Assembly (NCBI RefSeq): GCF_021018745.1
Contig: NZ_CP063845.1
Coordinates: 124,001-188,000 of the forward strand
Reading direction: 5' to 3'
DNA: 64,000 bases
Origin: Gloeobacter morelensis MG652769
GTDB lineage: Bacteria; Cyanobacteriota; Cyanobacteriia; Gloeobacterales; Gloeobacteraceae
Below the pieces are notes generated by a model. That model saw only the letters and a program-made list of their open reading frames with translations, did no database searches and was not told the origin of the DNA. The number at the start of each line of letters is the position of its first letter. Position 1 is the stretch's first letter. The position numbers and the translations under genes were made by a program. This document shows positions 8,249-16,345 of the stretch, one piece after another.

Positions 8249-10501
8249 ATGCGCAGTTTTTTGGACTGTTTCTTCTTAGGACATTTGGCCCTGGCGACCC
8301 TGCCCAGTTTGGCGGCCTGCGCTCCGGCCGCAGCGCTGCCTGCAACGGGCAGCGCTGCGGCCCTTGTGCGCAAGGCCGATCTGGAGCGCAGCGCAGTCGG
8401 GGCGCGGGGACTACTGGTAGGTGAGCTGGCCCAGGCACCGCCCGCCGCGACACCCGCTGCGCCCAGCCAGAATCCGCCCGAGGAGGATCCTTCCGAACTC
8501 GACGAAGTCACGGTGGTCGGGCGCTACCTGCGCAAGGACGCCACTACCGCCACCAAGACCGACACGCCCCTCATCGACATTCCCCAATCGATCCAGGTGA
8601 TTCCCCGACAATTGCTGGAAGATCAAAAGATTATTCAGTTCAACGACGCGCTCAAGACCGTGAGCGGCGTCTTCAACGCCAACCCCAGCTTTGCGCCCTT
8701 CAGCACTTTCAGCATCCGGGGCTTCAACACCAACAACATCTACCGCAACGGCTTTCGCGACGGCGTCAACAGCCTAGCTGGCTTCGACGTCGCTTCGATC
8801 GAGCGCATCGAGGTGCTCAAAGGGCCGGGTTCGGTGCTCTACGGCCAGGGCGAACTGAGCGGCATCATCAACGTCGAGACCAAAAGGCCCCAGCCCAAGG
8901 CCGCCTATGCCGCCACCTTCGACGCGGGCAACTACGGCCTGTTTCGAAGCAGCCTCGATTTTACCGGGCCGCTCACCGCCGACAAGGCGCTGTTGTATCG
9001 CTTGAATCTGGTTTATCAAAATTCCAAGAGTTTCATCGATTTTTTCCAGGCGAACCGCTGGCTGGTAGCCCCCGCCTTCACCTGGCGCATCGGCAGCAAC
9101 ACCACCTTCGACATCGAAGGGGAGTTCTACAACGCAAGCCAGCCTTCCACCTTCGGTTTGCCCGCCCTGGGCACGGTCCTGCCCAACCCGAACGGGCAGA
9201 TCCCGCCCGGTCGCTTCGTGGGTGAATCCTTGCTCGACAACTACAGCAGCAGCGCCTACCGCTTCAGCTACCGGCTCGATCACCGCTTCAGCCCGAACTG
9301 GTCGCTGCGCCACGGTTTTTCTTCGAGCCACCAGCGCACCCAGGCCACCCAAACAATCCCCTTCGAACTGTTTCCCGACGGGCGCACGCTGTTTCGGGTC
9401 TTGACCGGCACGACGGCCCCCGATGGGTACACCTTCTGGCGCGACAGCAACATCGTCGATACTTACGTTGTCGGCAACTTCCGCACCGGGCCGGTCGATC
9501 ACAAGCTCGTCCTCGGCTTCGACGCCTCCTGGTTCTACGACGCTACCCGGCAATTCTACGGCGCGCTTGTCGCCCCTTTGGACCTGTTTAACCCCGTCTA
9601 CGCTCCGACCCGGGGTCCAACCATTCTCGAAGCCAACAACTACAGCTCGCCCTCCTCCTACGGCATCTATATTCAAGATCAGCTGAGTTTTTCTGAGAAT
9701 CTGAAGCTGCTGTTGGGCGTTCGCTATGACAATGCCACCCAGCGGACTACGGATGTGCTCTCAGGCATCGCCACCAACCAGAATTTTGACGCGTTTAGCC
9801 CCCGTGTCGGCTTGGTCTGGAAACCGATTGCGCAGTTGGCGGTGTATGGCAGCTTCAGCCGTTCGTTCCGGCCGGTGCTGGGGACCAACCTGGCCGGGGT
9901 ACCGTTCGTACCCGAGCGCGGCGAGCAGTTCGAGGGGGGCCTCAAGGCGGACCTGTTGGACGGGAAGCTATTCACGACGCTCGCCTATTTTGATCTGACC
10001 CGCCAGAATGTGCTCACCCCCGATCCGACCAATCCCCTCTTCTCCCTGCAAACGGGCGAACAAAACAGCCGCGGCGTCGAATTCGACATCACCGGCGAGC
10101 CTTTGCCGGGTTGGAACCTGACCGCCGCCTACGCCTACATCGACGCGCGCATCACCCGCGATACCCAGTTTGCGGCGGGCAACCGCCTCAACACCGCCCC
10201 CCGCCACAGCGCCAGCCTCTGGAGCACCTACCAGTTGCAGGAAAGCTCCCTCAAGGGCCTGGGAGTTGGCCTCGGCCTGTTCTACGTGGGCGCTCAGACA
10301 GGCGATCTGGCGAATACTTTTACGCTGCCCAGTTATCTGCGCACCGACGCGAGCCTTTTTTACCGCGCCGACAACGTCCGCTACGCCTTCAACTTCCGCA
10401 ATCTGTTCAATGTCGCATACTACGAAGGTGCGGCGAGCCCCCTCGATGTGATCGTCGGTACCCCGTTCACGGTCATCGGCAGCATCTCGGTGGAGTTTTG
10501 A
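8249..10501 (+). CDS. TonB-dependent siderophore receptor 1
   Basis: 750 aa from the ATG at 8249 (GGAG 6 nt upstream; the frame opens at 8060 but the added residues do not look like a signal peptide). Signal peptide residues ~1-25 (MRSFLDCFFLGHLALATLPS), a short conserved linker, TonB box DELDEVTVVG (~85), plug with DIPQSIQVIPRQLL and IERIEVLKGPGSVLYGQGE (~190), then a beta-barrel ending in VIGSISVEF with terminal Phe. It carries ferric siderophores across the outer membrane using TonB-ExbBD. A PepSY protein follows 3 nt after the stop. Confidence 0.93.
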   Translation: MRSFLDCFFLGHLALATLPSLAACAPAAALPATGSAAALVRKADLERSAVGARGLLVGELAQAPPAATPAAPSQNPPEEDPSELDEVTVVGRYLRKDATTATKTDTPLIDIPQSIQVIPRQLLEDQKIIQFNDALKTVSGVFNANPSFAPFSTFSIRGFNTNNIYRNGFRDGVNSLAGFDVASIERIEVLKGPGSVLYGQGELSGIINVETKRPQPKAAYAATFDAGNYGLFRSSLDFTGPLTADKALLYRLNLVYQNSKSFIDFFQANRWLVAPAFTWRIGSNTTFDIEGEFYNASQPSTFGLPALGTVLPNPNGQIPPGRFVGESLLDNYSSSAYRFSYRLDHRFSPNWSLRHGFSSSHQRTQATQTIPFELFPDGRTLFRVLTGTTAPDGYTFWRDSNIVDTYVVGNFRTGPVDHKLVLGFDASWFYDATRQFYGALVAPLDLFNPVYAPTRGPTILEANNYSSPSSYGIYIQDQLSFSENLKLLLGVRYDNATQRTTDVLSGIATNQNFDAFSPRVGLVWKPIAQLAVYGSFSRSFRPVLGTNLAGVPFVPERGEQFEGGLKADLLDGKLFTTLAYFDLTRQNVLTPDPTNPLFSLQTGEQNSRGVEFDITGEPLPGWNLTAAYAYIDARITRDTQFAAGNRLNTAPRHSASLWSTYQLQESSLKGLGVGLGLFYVGAQTGDLANTFTLPSYLRTDASLFYRADNVRYAFNFRNLFNVAYYEGAASPLDVIVGTPFTVIGSISVEF

Positions 10502-10504
10502 GTG

Positions 10505-11617
10505 ATGAAGTTCAAGGTGCGGCCTGTGGTTTTTGCGCTCCACCAGTGGACCGGTGTGGTGCTCGGTCTTCTGCTGGTGGTCATCTGTGTGAGCGGCAGC
10601 GTGCTGGTCTTCAGCGAGGAGATCAACCGCACCCTGCACCCGCAGTGGACGCATTCGAAACTCCAAGGAGCTCGGATCTCCCCGGCCGCCGCGATCCATA
10701 CGCTGCGCACCACCTTCGCCGAAAGCCAGGTACTGAGCCTGCGGGTACCCCTGGAGCCGGACGGCACGTATATGGGGGTGCTCGTGAGCGGGAAGCGGCT
10801 GCAAGTCGGCTTTGTCGATCCGCGCGGCGGCGCGCTGATGGGCGGGCGCATCGACGTGCTCTCGGTGCCCATCGGCTTTTTGCTGCTGTTGCATACGAGC
10901 TTGCTGGCCGGGGCGGTCGGGGGATTGATGGTGGGTATGGCCGGCATTTTGCTTATCGTCCTGGGACTGAGTGGCCTGGTGCTCTGGCCCGGTTGGGGAC
11001 GCTGGCGCCAGGGGGTGCGGGTGCGCTGGGGTTCCCCGAGTCGCCTGGTGAACTACGACCTGCACAAGGTAAGCGGTATCCTTTCTGCCGTGCTGCTGGT
11101 GCTGATTGCCCTGACCGGCTCAGCGCTCGTCTTTCACGACCTAGTCGAAGAGTGGGTCTATGGGCTGTTCGCTCAGAAGCCGCCGCCGCACTTGGTCTCC
11201 ACTGTCCGTCCCGGCCTCAAGCCCCTGGAGATCGCCCGGGTTCTGGAGCGGGCGCAGGCTGCCGTGCCGCAGGCGACCGTCACGAACGTTTCACTGCCCA
11301 CCCGGCCGCAGGGTGTGGTCTATGTCACCATGCGCTGGCCGCAAGCCGAGGGGGCAGGCCAGGGCACCGTTGCGCTCGACCAGTACACCGCAACTGTCCT
11401 GCGGATGGACAATCCTCTGCGCTTAACTCCCCCCGAGCAGGTGATGAACTGGCTCTACCCATTGCACGTCGGCAATTTCGCCGGGCTACCGATGCGGATA
11501 CTCTACGCCGCAGCGGGTCTGGCCCCGGCACTGCTGTTTTGGACGGGCTTTGTGCTCTGGTTGGACCGCCTGAAAAAGCGTCTCGGCCGCCGCGCCGTGG
11601 CCGCCCACAGCAAGTAG
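10505..11617 (+). CDS. PepSY-associated membrane protein
   Basis: About 370 aa; the ATG at 10505 (or the GTG at 10502) follows the receptor stop almost immediately. Four hydrophobic segments are visible: ~10-35 (VVFALHQWTGVVLGLLLVVI), ~120-160, ~185-215 and the C-terminus (~330-360). The HQWTG and YDLHKVSGI His-containing motifs are typical of the PiuB-like PepSY_TM family. These inner-membrane proteins accompany TonB siderophore receptors and are thought to help reduce or release iron. Co-transcription with the receptor is likely. Confidence 0.87.
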   Translation: MKFKVRPVVFALHQWTGVVLGLLLVVICVSGSVLVFSEEINRTLHPQWTHSKLQGARISPAAAIHTLRTTFAESQVLSLRVPLEPDGTYMGVLVSGKRLQVGFVDPRGGALMGGRIDVLSVPIGFLLLLHTSLLAGAVGGLMVGMAGILLIVLGLSGLVLWPGWGRWRQGVRVRWGSPSRLVNYDLHKVSGILSAVLLVLIALTGSALVFHDLVEEWVYGLFAQKPPPHLVSTVRPGLKPLEIARVLERAQAAVPQATVTNVSLPTRPQGVVYVTMRWPQAEGAGQGTVALDQYTATVLRMDNPLRLTPPEQVMNWLYPLHVGNFAGLPMRILYAAAGLAPALLFWTGFVLWLDRLKKRLGRRAVAAHSK

Positions 11618-11639
11618 CCAGATGGAGATTGTCCTTTGT

Positions 11640-11660
11640 GCAGCGTTGAACGCTGCTTCT
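11640..11660 (+). terminator. Hairpin after the first receptor-PepSY pair
   Basis: GCAGCGTT-G-AACGCTGC (11640-11656) is a perfect inverted repeat followed by TTCTT, 23 nt after the PepSY stop. The short T-tract makes it a modest rho-independent terminator candidate. Confidence 0.45.
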
Positions 11661-11947
11661 TGGCGGCAGCTTCTGGACGTCCTACCGCGTCGTGGAGGGG
11701 CCGCTTGAAGGCTGGGGCGGGGGTGTTCTTGGTGGGCGAACGCTTCGGGGATCCCGACAATAGCTTTTCGGTGCCCGGCTACACGCGCGTCGATGCGGCG
11801 CTTTATTATCGACGCGGCTGGTTGAACGCAGCCCTCAACTTCAAAAATGTGCTGAGTGCCCAGTACATCGAGGCGTCCTTCTACCGGACCGGCGCCTTTC
11901 CCGGCGCGCCCTTCACAGTGCAGGGCACCCTCGAAGTGCGCTTTTAA
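11657..11947 (+). pseudogene. C-terminal remnant of a TonB receptor, frameshifted
   Basis: The last ~95 codons of a receptor barrel survive: GGSFWTSYRVVEGPLEGWG in one frame, then AGVFLVGERFGDPDNSF to a terminal Phe (TVQGTLEVRF) in another. The frame change lies in the G-rich run at ~11713-11724. The segment aligns by eye with the same part of the receptor at the right end of the window (SLWTTYRLREGALSGFG). No N-terminal two thirds is present upstream, so this is a decayed fragment. Confidence 0.8.
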
Positions 11948-11993
11948 CGGCGCAAGGCAGACAACCGGGCGTTTGGCAAAATTGGAGTAAACT

Positions 11994-12093
11994 ATGAACG
12001 CACTTCATCCCTGTGTGCCGGTTGGGTGTCCGGGGATGCTGCTCGCCCCGGCGGCTTTCGCTGAGGAGCAGACCGCGCGGCTGCGGGATGGAC
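11994..12093 (+). pseudogene. Truncated 5' end of an exported-protein gene
   Basis: An ATG at 11994 has GGAG 7 nt upstream and begins a signal-peptide-like stretch ending GMLLAPAAFAEEQ. After ~33 codons the frame runs into the 3' end of the opposite-strand gene at 12094 and loses any sensible protein character. It looks like a gene start cut by a rearrangement. The original function cannot be told. Confidence 0.35.
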
Positions 12094-12564
12094 CTACAGC
12101 TGCGGACGTTGTTGCTGCAACCACTGCTCCAATTCGCTGCGATCGGCCAGATCCAGCAGCACCTCCGCCAGACTTTCCAGCTGGGCACTGCTCAGCTGCG
12201 ACAGGCGCTCCAATAAAGCCTCCTCCAGAAGGCCGAACCGGCGGGTCAGCAGTCGGCTGACCACGGCCAACTCACCTTGCTCGCGCGCTTGCTGGGCGAC
12301 TTCCCGGAAGTAGCGCGTGTTTTTTAACTCCTCCAAGCCAAACATCGCTTCAAGCTCCTCGCGGCTGTACCCAAGTTTGTACACGTAGTACGGCAACTCG
12401 GCAGCCTCCGGTACCAGGACGCCGTCGATGCGCAAAGCCGTCTCTTTGACTTCGATGAATTCGAAGCGGTAGCTGCCCGGTGCGGGGGGCTGAGTACCCG
12501 CCAGGACAAAGAGCGTCTCGGGAAAAGTCTCGAAGAGCTTGTAGAAGAGGTGGTCGGTGCGCAC
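12094..12564 (-). pseudogene. PD-(D/E)XK nuclease-family transposase-like (DUF2887/Rpn type), internally deleted
   Basis: 156 aa from a GTG. The N-terminus (RTDHLFYKLFETFPETLFVL, then VKETALRIDGVLVP) and the C-terminus (KNTRYFREVAQQAREQGE, then a Leu-rich tail ending in the domain seen after Rpn nucleases) match the family, but the two parts join at YYVYKLGYSREELEAM with about 100 residues missing. The lost part contains the catalytic core, so the product should be inactive. The reading frame is still open, so a stable stub may be made. Confidence 0.65.
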
Positions 12565-12627
12565 CGGTGTCCTCGCTCACCTATCCCCGGCAGCTTAACA
12601 GCCATGCGCAGCGGCAGTCGGAGATAA

Positions 12628-12657
12628 TTGACAGTGAATTCTCAGCAAGTTTAAGCT
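12628..12657 (+). promoter_or_regulatory. Promoter of the broken TonB receptor
   Basis: TTGACA (12628-12633) with TTAAGC 17 nt later or TAAGCT 18 nt later (12652-12657). GATAAT directly precedes the -35 and could be a Fur-box half. The gene start is at 12687. Confidence 0.45.
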
Positions 12658-12686
12658 ACTGTCGTCCACGCACCGAGGGTGAACGG

Positions 12687-14109
12687 ATGGGATGTCTTCG
12701 GCAGGTGAGCCATTGCGCCGCTTTGGCGCTGTTGGGTGGGGCGGTAGTGATCGGCAAGTGTTCGCAAGTGCTTGCTGAGACGACGACGACGGAGGCCGGG
12801 TCGCAGGTGGTGGTGCGCCGGGCGGATCTGCAAAGGGCGGTGCACACGGAGGCAAAAGGGCTGCTTGAAAGTGCTCTGGCCCAGGCCGAGCCGACAACGC
12901 CCGCGGTGGAGCCCGCTCAGGCCCAGATGGCTCCCCCGGCGGACGACGCCGAGGAACTCGACGAGGTGACGGTGACCGGCACCGGCACTTACCGCCGCTC
13001 CAACTCCTCGACCGCCACCAAGACCGACACGCCGATTCTCGATACACCCCAGTCGATCCAGGTGATCCCCCGGCAGGTCATCGAAGACCAGGGGACCGTG
13101 CGGTTGCGCGACGCCCTGCGCAACGTCAGCGGCGTCTATCTGAGTGGCACCGATGGCAATTACGGCGAATACTTCAATATTCGTGGCTTTAGCTCCAACA
13201 CCTACATCAATGCCTTTTTGCCGAATGCGCTTCCTTCTTTAAGATCCCGTCAACATCGAGCGCGTCGAGGTGCTCAAGGGACCGTCCTCGGTGCTCTTCG
13301 GCCGCGCCGAACCGTCGGGTATCATCAACTTCATCACCAAAAAGCCTCTCGCCCGACCCTACGCTGCGGTCGGTTTCACGGCGGGCAACTACGACTTCTA
13401 CCGCACCACCGCGGATCTTTCCGGTCCGCTCACTGCCGACGGGGCTCTGGCCTACCGGCTGAATCTTGCCTACGAGGATGCCAACAGTTTTCGTGGCATC
13501 CAGGGCAGAAGGACGTTCTTCGCGCCGGTGCTGGAGTGGAGAATTAGCCCCGATACGAAGCTATCTTTTGAGGTGGAGCACAACCGCGACAACCGTCTTC
13601 TCGATCCAGGGATTGTTGCGGTGGGCACCGGTGTGGCACCCGTGCCGTACAACCGGCTGTTCGTCGCGGGTGGAATGCCGATTTTCGGGTATGTGACGCG
13701 GGCGACGGCGGTGCTGGAGCACCGGTTTGCCGAGAACCTGACGATGCGCAGCAGCGGACGGTACACCAGCTTTCTTGAGTCCTACCCCAGACAGTACTTC
13801 CCCCAGGAGTTGCTGGCGGACAACCGCACGTTGGTGCTGTCGTACTTGCAGGGGAGTTCCTACTTTGAAAGTATCGCCTTTCAGAACGACCTGGTCTGGA
13901 AGAGACAGACGGGCTCTGTGGACCACACGGTCCTCTTTGGTCTCGAACTGAGCAAAGTTGCCACTGCCTTCGATTCCGCCTCCGGCACCGCCAATGCCAT
14001 CGACATCTCTCAGCCGCCGCCCTACTCGTACGTGCCGCCCTCGGAATTGTTCCGTTTTGCCTCCATCTCCACCACCAGCGGCTTCGGGATGTACCTGCAG
14101 GACCAGGGT
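12687..14109 (+). pseudogene. TonB-dependent receptor 2, frameshifted and C-terminally truncated
   Basis: From the ATG at 12687 there is a signal peptide, a linker (RRADLQRAVHTEAKGLLES), a TonB box EELDEVTVTG (~residue 90) and the start of a plug. A frameshift at ~13241-13246 (one extra base at TTTAA before GATCCCGTCAAC) moves the plug end (IERVEVLKGPSSVLFGRAE) and barrel to another frame, which continues to GMYLQDQ at ~14105. There the receptor stops abruptly and permease sequence begins; roughly 270 barrel residues are missing. Not functional as it stands. Confidence 0.85.
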
Positions 14110-14120
14110 TTCTACCCTGG
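14103..14120. repeat. Inverted repeat at the receptor/permease breakpoint
   Basis: CCAGGGT-TTCT-ACCCTGG, 7-bp perfect arms and a 4-nt loop, lies exactly where receptor sequence changes to permease sequence. It may have promoted the deletion, or be a product of it. Confidence 0.6.
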
Positions 14121-15283
14121 GTGCCAACAAGTTGCGCAGCAGCTTGACGATGCTGGGCATCGTGATCGGCAACGCCTCGGTGATTGCGATGGCGGGCATC
14201 GGCCAGGGCAGCCAGACTTTGATTGCCGGCAAGCTCGAAGCCTATGGCACCAACCGGATCACGGTATTTACCCAAACCGAAGATCCCGAGGGCTACGTCT
14301 TTCCGGATTCCAAACTGGTGCTCTCCGACGCCGAGGCGATCCGCACCCAGGTGCCGGCGGTGCGGGCGGTGGCTCCGATTATCGAGGTGCGCTACCCGCT
14401 ATTTGTGGGCAGCCGCCGGGCGGCCACCTATGTGCGCGGCACGACGCCGGATTTTGCCCGGGTACAAAATTTTGCCGTCGGCCGCGGGCGGCTCTTTTCG
14501 CCCGACGAAGTGCAGCGCGAGGCCCAGGTGGTCATCCTCGGGGCGACCACGGCCGGCAAGCTCTTCGGCCGCAGCGCGCCCATCGGCCGGGAGGTGACGA
14601 TTAACAACCTGGCCTTTCGGGTGATCGGCCTGCTCAAGCCCAAGGGTTCCTTTGCCGGGGACAACCCGGACGAAACGGCCGTCGTGCCGGTGACGACGAT
14701 GGCCAACCGGGTGGTGGGGCGGCGCTCGGCCTACGGCACGCCCATCACTTATCTGGAGGCGATGGCGGTCGATTCGACGCAGATCCGTGCTGCCGGTTTT
14801 CAGATGCTCAACGTGCTGGAGCGCCTGCACGGCCGCAAGGACGTGATTCTTTCAGCCAACAAGTCCTTTATCGACCTGGCCAACCAGGTGAGCGGCGCGC
14901 TGTCGCTGCTGCTGTCGTTGGTGGCGGCGGTGTCGCTGCTGGTGGGCGGCATTGGGATCATGAACATGATGCTCGTCTCGGTGGGCGAGCGCACCCAGGA
15001 AATCGGCCTCAGAAAAGCGATCGGCGCCAAACAGCGCGATATTCTTAGCCAGTTTCTGCTCGAGGCAGTGCTCCTCTCAGCGGCGGGCGGATTGGTGGGT
15101 ATCGCCGTGGGCATCGGCGCCACTGTGCCGCTCGCCTGGTTCACCCCGATCGAGCCTGTGATCCCCTGGAGCGCGGTGCTGCTCGCGGTTGGGGTCTCAG
15201 GCACCATCGGTCTGGTGTTCGGTGTCTTTCCGGCGCGGCAGGCCGCCCGCCTCGACCCGATCGCGGCCTTGCGCAGCAGTTAA
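14111..15283 (+). pseudogene. MacB/FtsX-type ABC permease lacking its N-terminus
   Basis: About 390 residues from TLGANKLRSSLTMLGIVIGN to the stop. Visible are membrane helix 1, a MacB-like periplasmic domain (~60-255), and three C-terminal helices with the FtsX motif GIMNMMLVSVGERTQEIGLRKAIGA. Relatives begin ~15 residues earlier with an amphipathic start. Here the upstream DNA is receptor sequence, with no ATG, GTG or TTG between the junction and the first helix; the nearest in-frame ATG is 13958, inside the receptor. It could be translated as a chimera or be dead. No partner ATPase is adjacent. Confidence 0.8.
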
Positions 15284-15387
15284 AAGATTGCCACTGGAGG
15301 ATAGACATTGCCGGCTATGTTTGCCACGCCGGTGTGTGCAACACCGGGTTTGCTACCTTTGGGACAGCCATTCCCCACAGCACGGCC

Positions 15388-16182
15388 ATGGTGCACTTCG
15401 ATGCCTCGCTACGCCTGCCCACCGCTCTGGAGTTGCCCGACTCCGATGAGACGCCCGTGGATAACGAACTGCAAGATTCTGTTCCCGCCGTGCTCAAAGC
15501 CATCCTGGCACTCCTCTGGCAGAATCGTTCGGACTGGTTTTTCGGCATCGACATGGGCATCTATGCCAACACCGAAGCGCCCAGAACCGCGATTGTCCCC
15601 GATGGCTTCTTGAGCCTGGGGGTACCCCGGTTCAGGCCCAAGTACGGCAAGCGCGGTCGCCCCAGCTATGTGCTTTGGGAAGAAGAGGGCATCGTGCCGG
15701 TCTTTGTCCTGGAGGTGGTCTCGCAAACCTACCGCGGAGAGTACACAAAAAAGCTCAAAGAATACCAGGACCTCGAAGTGCTGTACTACGCGGTCTACGA
15801 CCCGGAAGGTTTTCAGCCGGAGCACGAGCGGCTTGAGGTGCAGCACCTGGTTGAGGGTGTGTATGTGCGGATGGTCGGTGAACCGGTCTGGCTGCCCGAG
15901 ATTGGTCTGGGCCTCGGTCGGTCGGAAGCGGTTATCAATGGTTGGGAGCGCGAGTGGCTGTTTTGGTTCAACAAAGCAGGCGATCGCTATCCGGTGCCCG
16001 AGGAATATCAGCGCTACCGGGCCGAGGTAGCCGAACGCGAAGCCCAGCGGGCGCAACAGACGCGCCTGGAGGCAGAACAGCAGGCCCAGCGGGAGCAGCA
16101 GGCGCGCCTGGAGGCAGAAAAACGCGCTCAGACGCTTGCTGAACGGCTGCGGGCGCTGGGTGTTGATCCGGATAGTCTTTAG
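15388..16182 (+). CDS. Uma2-family (DUF820) endonuclease-like protein
   Basis: 264 aa from the ATG at 15388, chosen because relatives begin just before LPTSLELPDSDDTPVDNE-like sequence; an ATG-like start at 15334 is possible. The PD-(D/E)XK-like core shows D in TAIVPDGFL, E in VFVLEVVS and the following TKKLKEYQ. The last ~70 residues form a charged coiled coil with repeats of QARLEAEQQAQRE type. The family is very abundant in cyanobacteria and its role is uncertain. Confidence 0.82.
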   Translation: MVHFDASLRLPTALELPDSDETPVDNELQDSVPAVLKAILALLWQNRSDWFFGIDMGIYANTEAPRTAIVPDGFLSLGVPRFRPKYGKRGRPSYVLWEEEGIVPVFVLEVVSQTYRGEYTKKLKEYQDLEVLYYAVYDPEGFQPEHERLEVQHLVEGVYVRMVGEPVWLPEIGLGLGRSEAVINGWEREWLFWFNKAGDRYPVPEEYQRYRAEVAEREAQRAQQTRLEAEQQAQREQQARLEAEKRAQTLAERLRALGVDPDSL

Positions 16183-16223
16183 CCAAAGCTTTCGAGCTAA
16201 AGGCGACCCGGCCAACCCAGCAA

Positions 16224-16252
16224 TTGACATTTAGTATCAATAGTCCTATGCT
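16224..16252 (+). promoter_or_regulatory. Promoter of TonB receptor 3 with Fur-like box
   Basis: TTGACA (16224-16229), 17-nt spacer, TATGCT (16247-16252), a near-consensus sigma70 promoter. The stretch TTGACATTTAGTATCAA is a TTGA-N9-TCAA repeat matching 11 of 14 fixed positions of the 7-1-7 Fur consensus. Bound Fur would block the -35. Confidence 0.62.
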
Positions 16253-16345
16253 CTAGCCCAGCCGGCATTTCCAAAGCAGATGTTCTTCAGTTCCGGACTG
16301 TAGAACGGTTAGCGCTGCCGATCCAGGACATTGGAGCATTGGGTG

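Noticed and set aside
16183-16345. tRNA or small RNA before receptor 3
   Set aside because: Only a promoter is visible; no cloverleaf or GTTCGA-type T-loop was found here or in any other gap I read.
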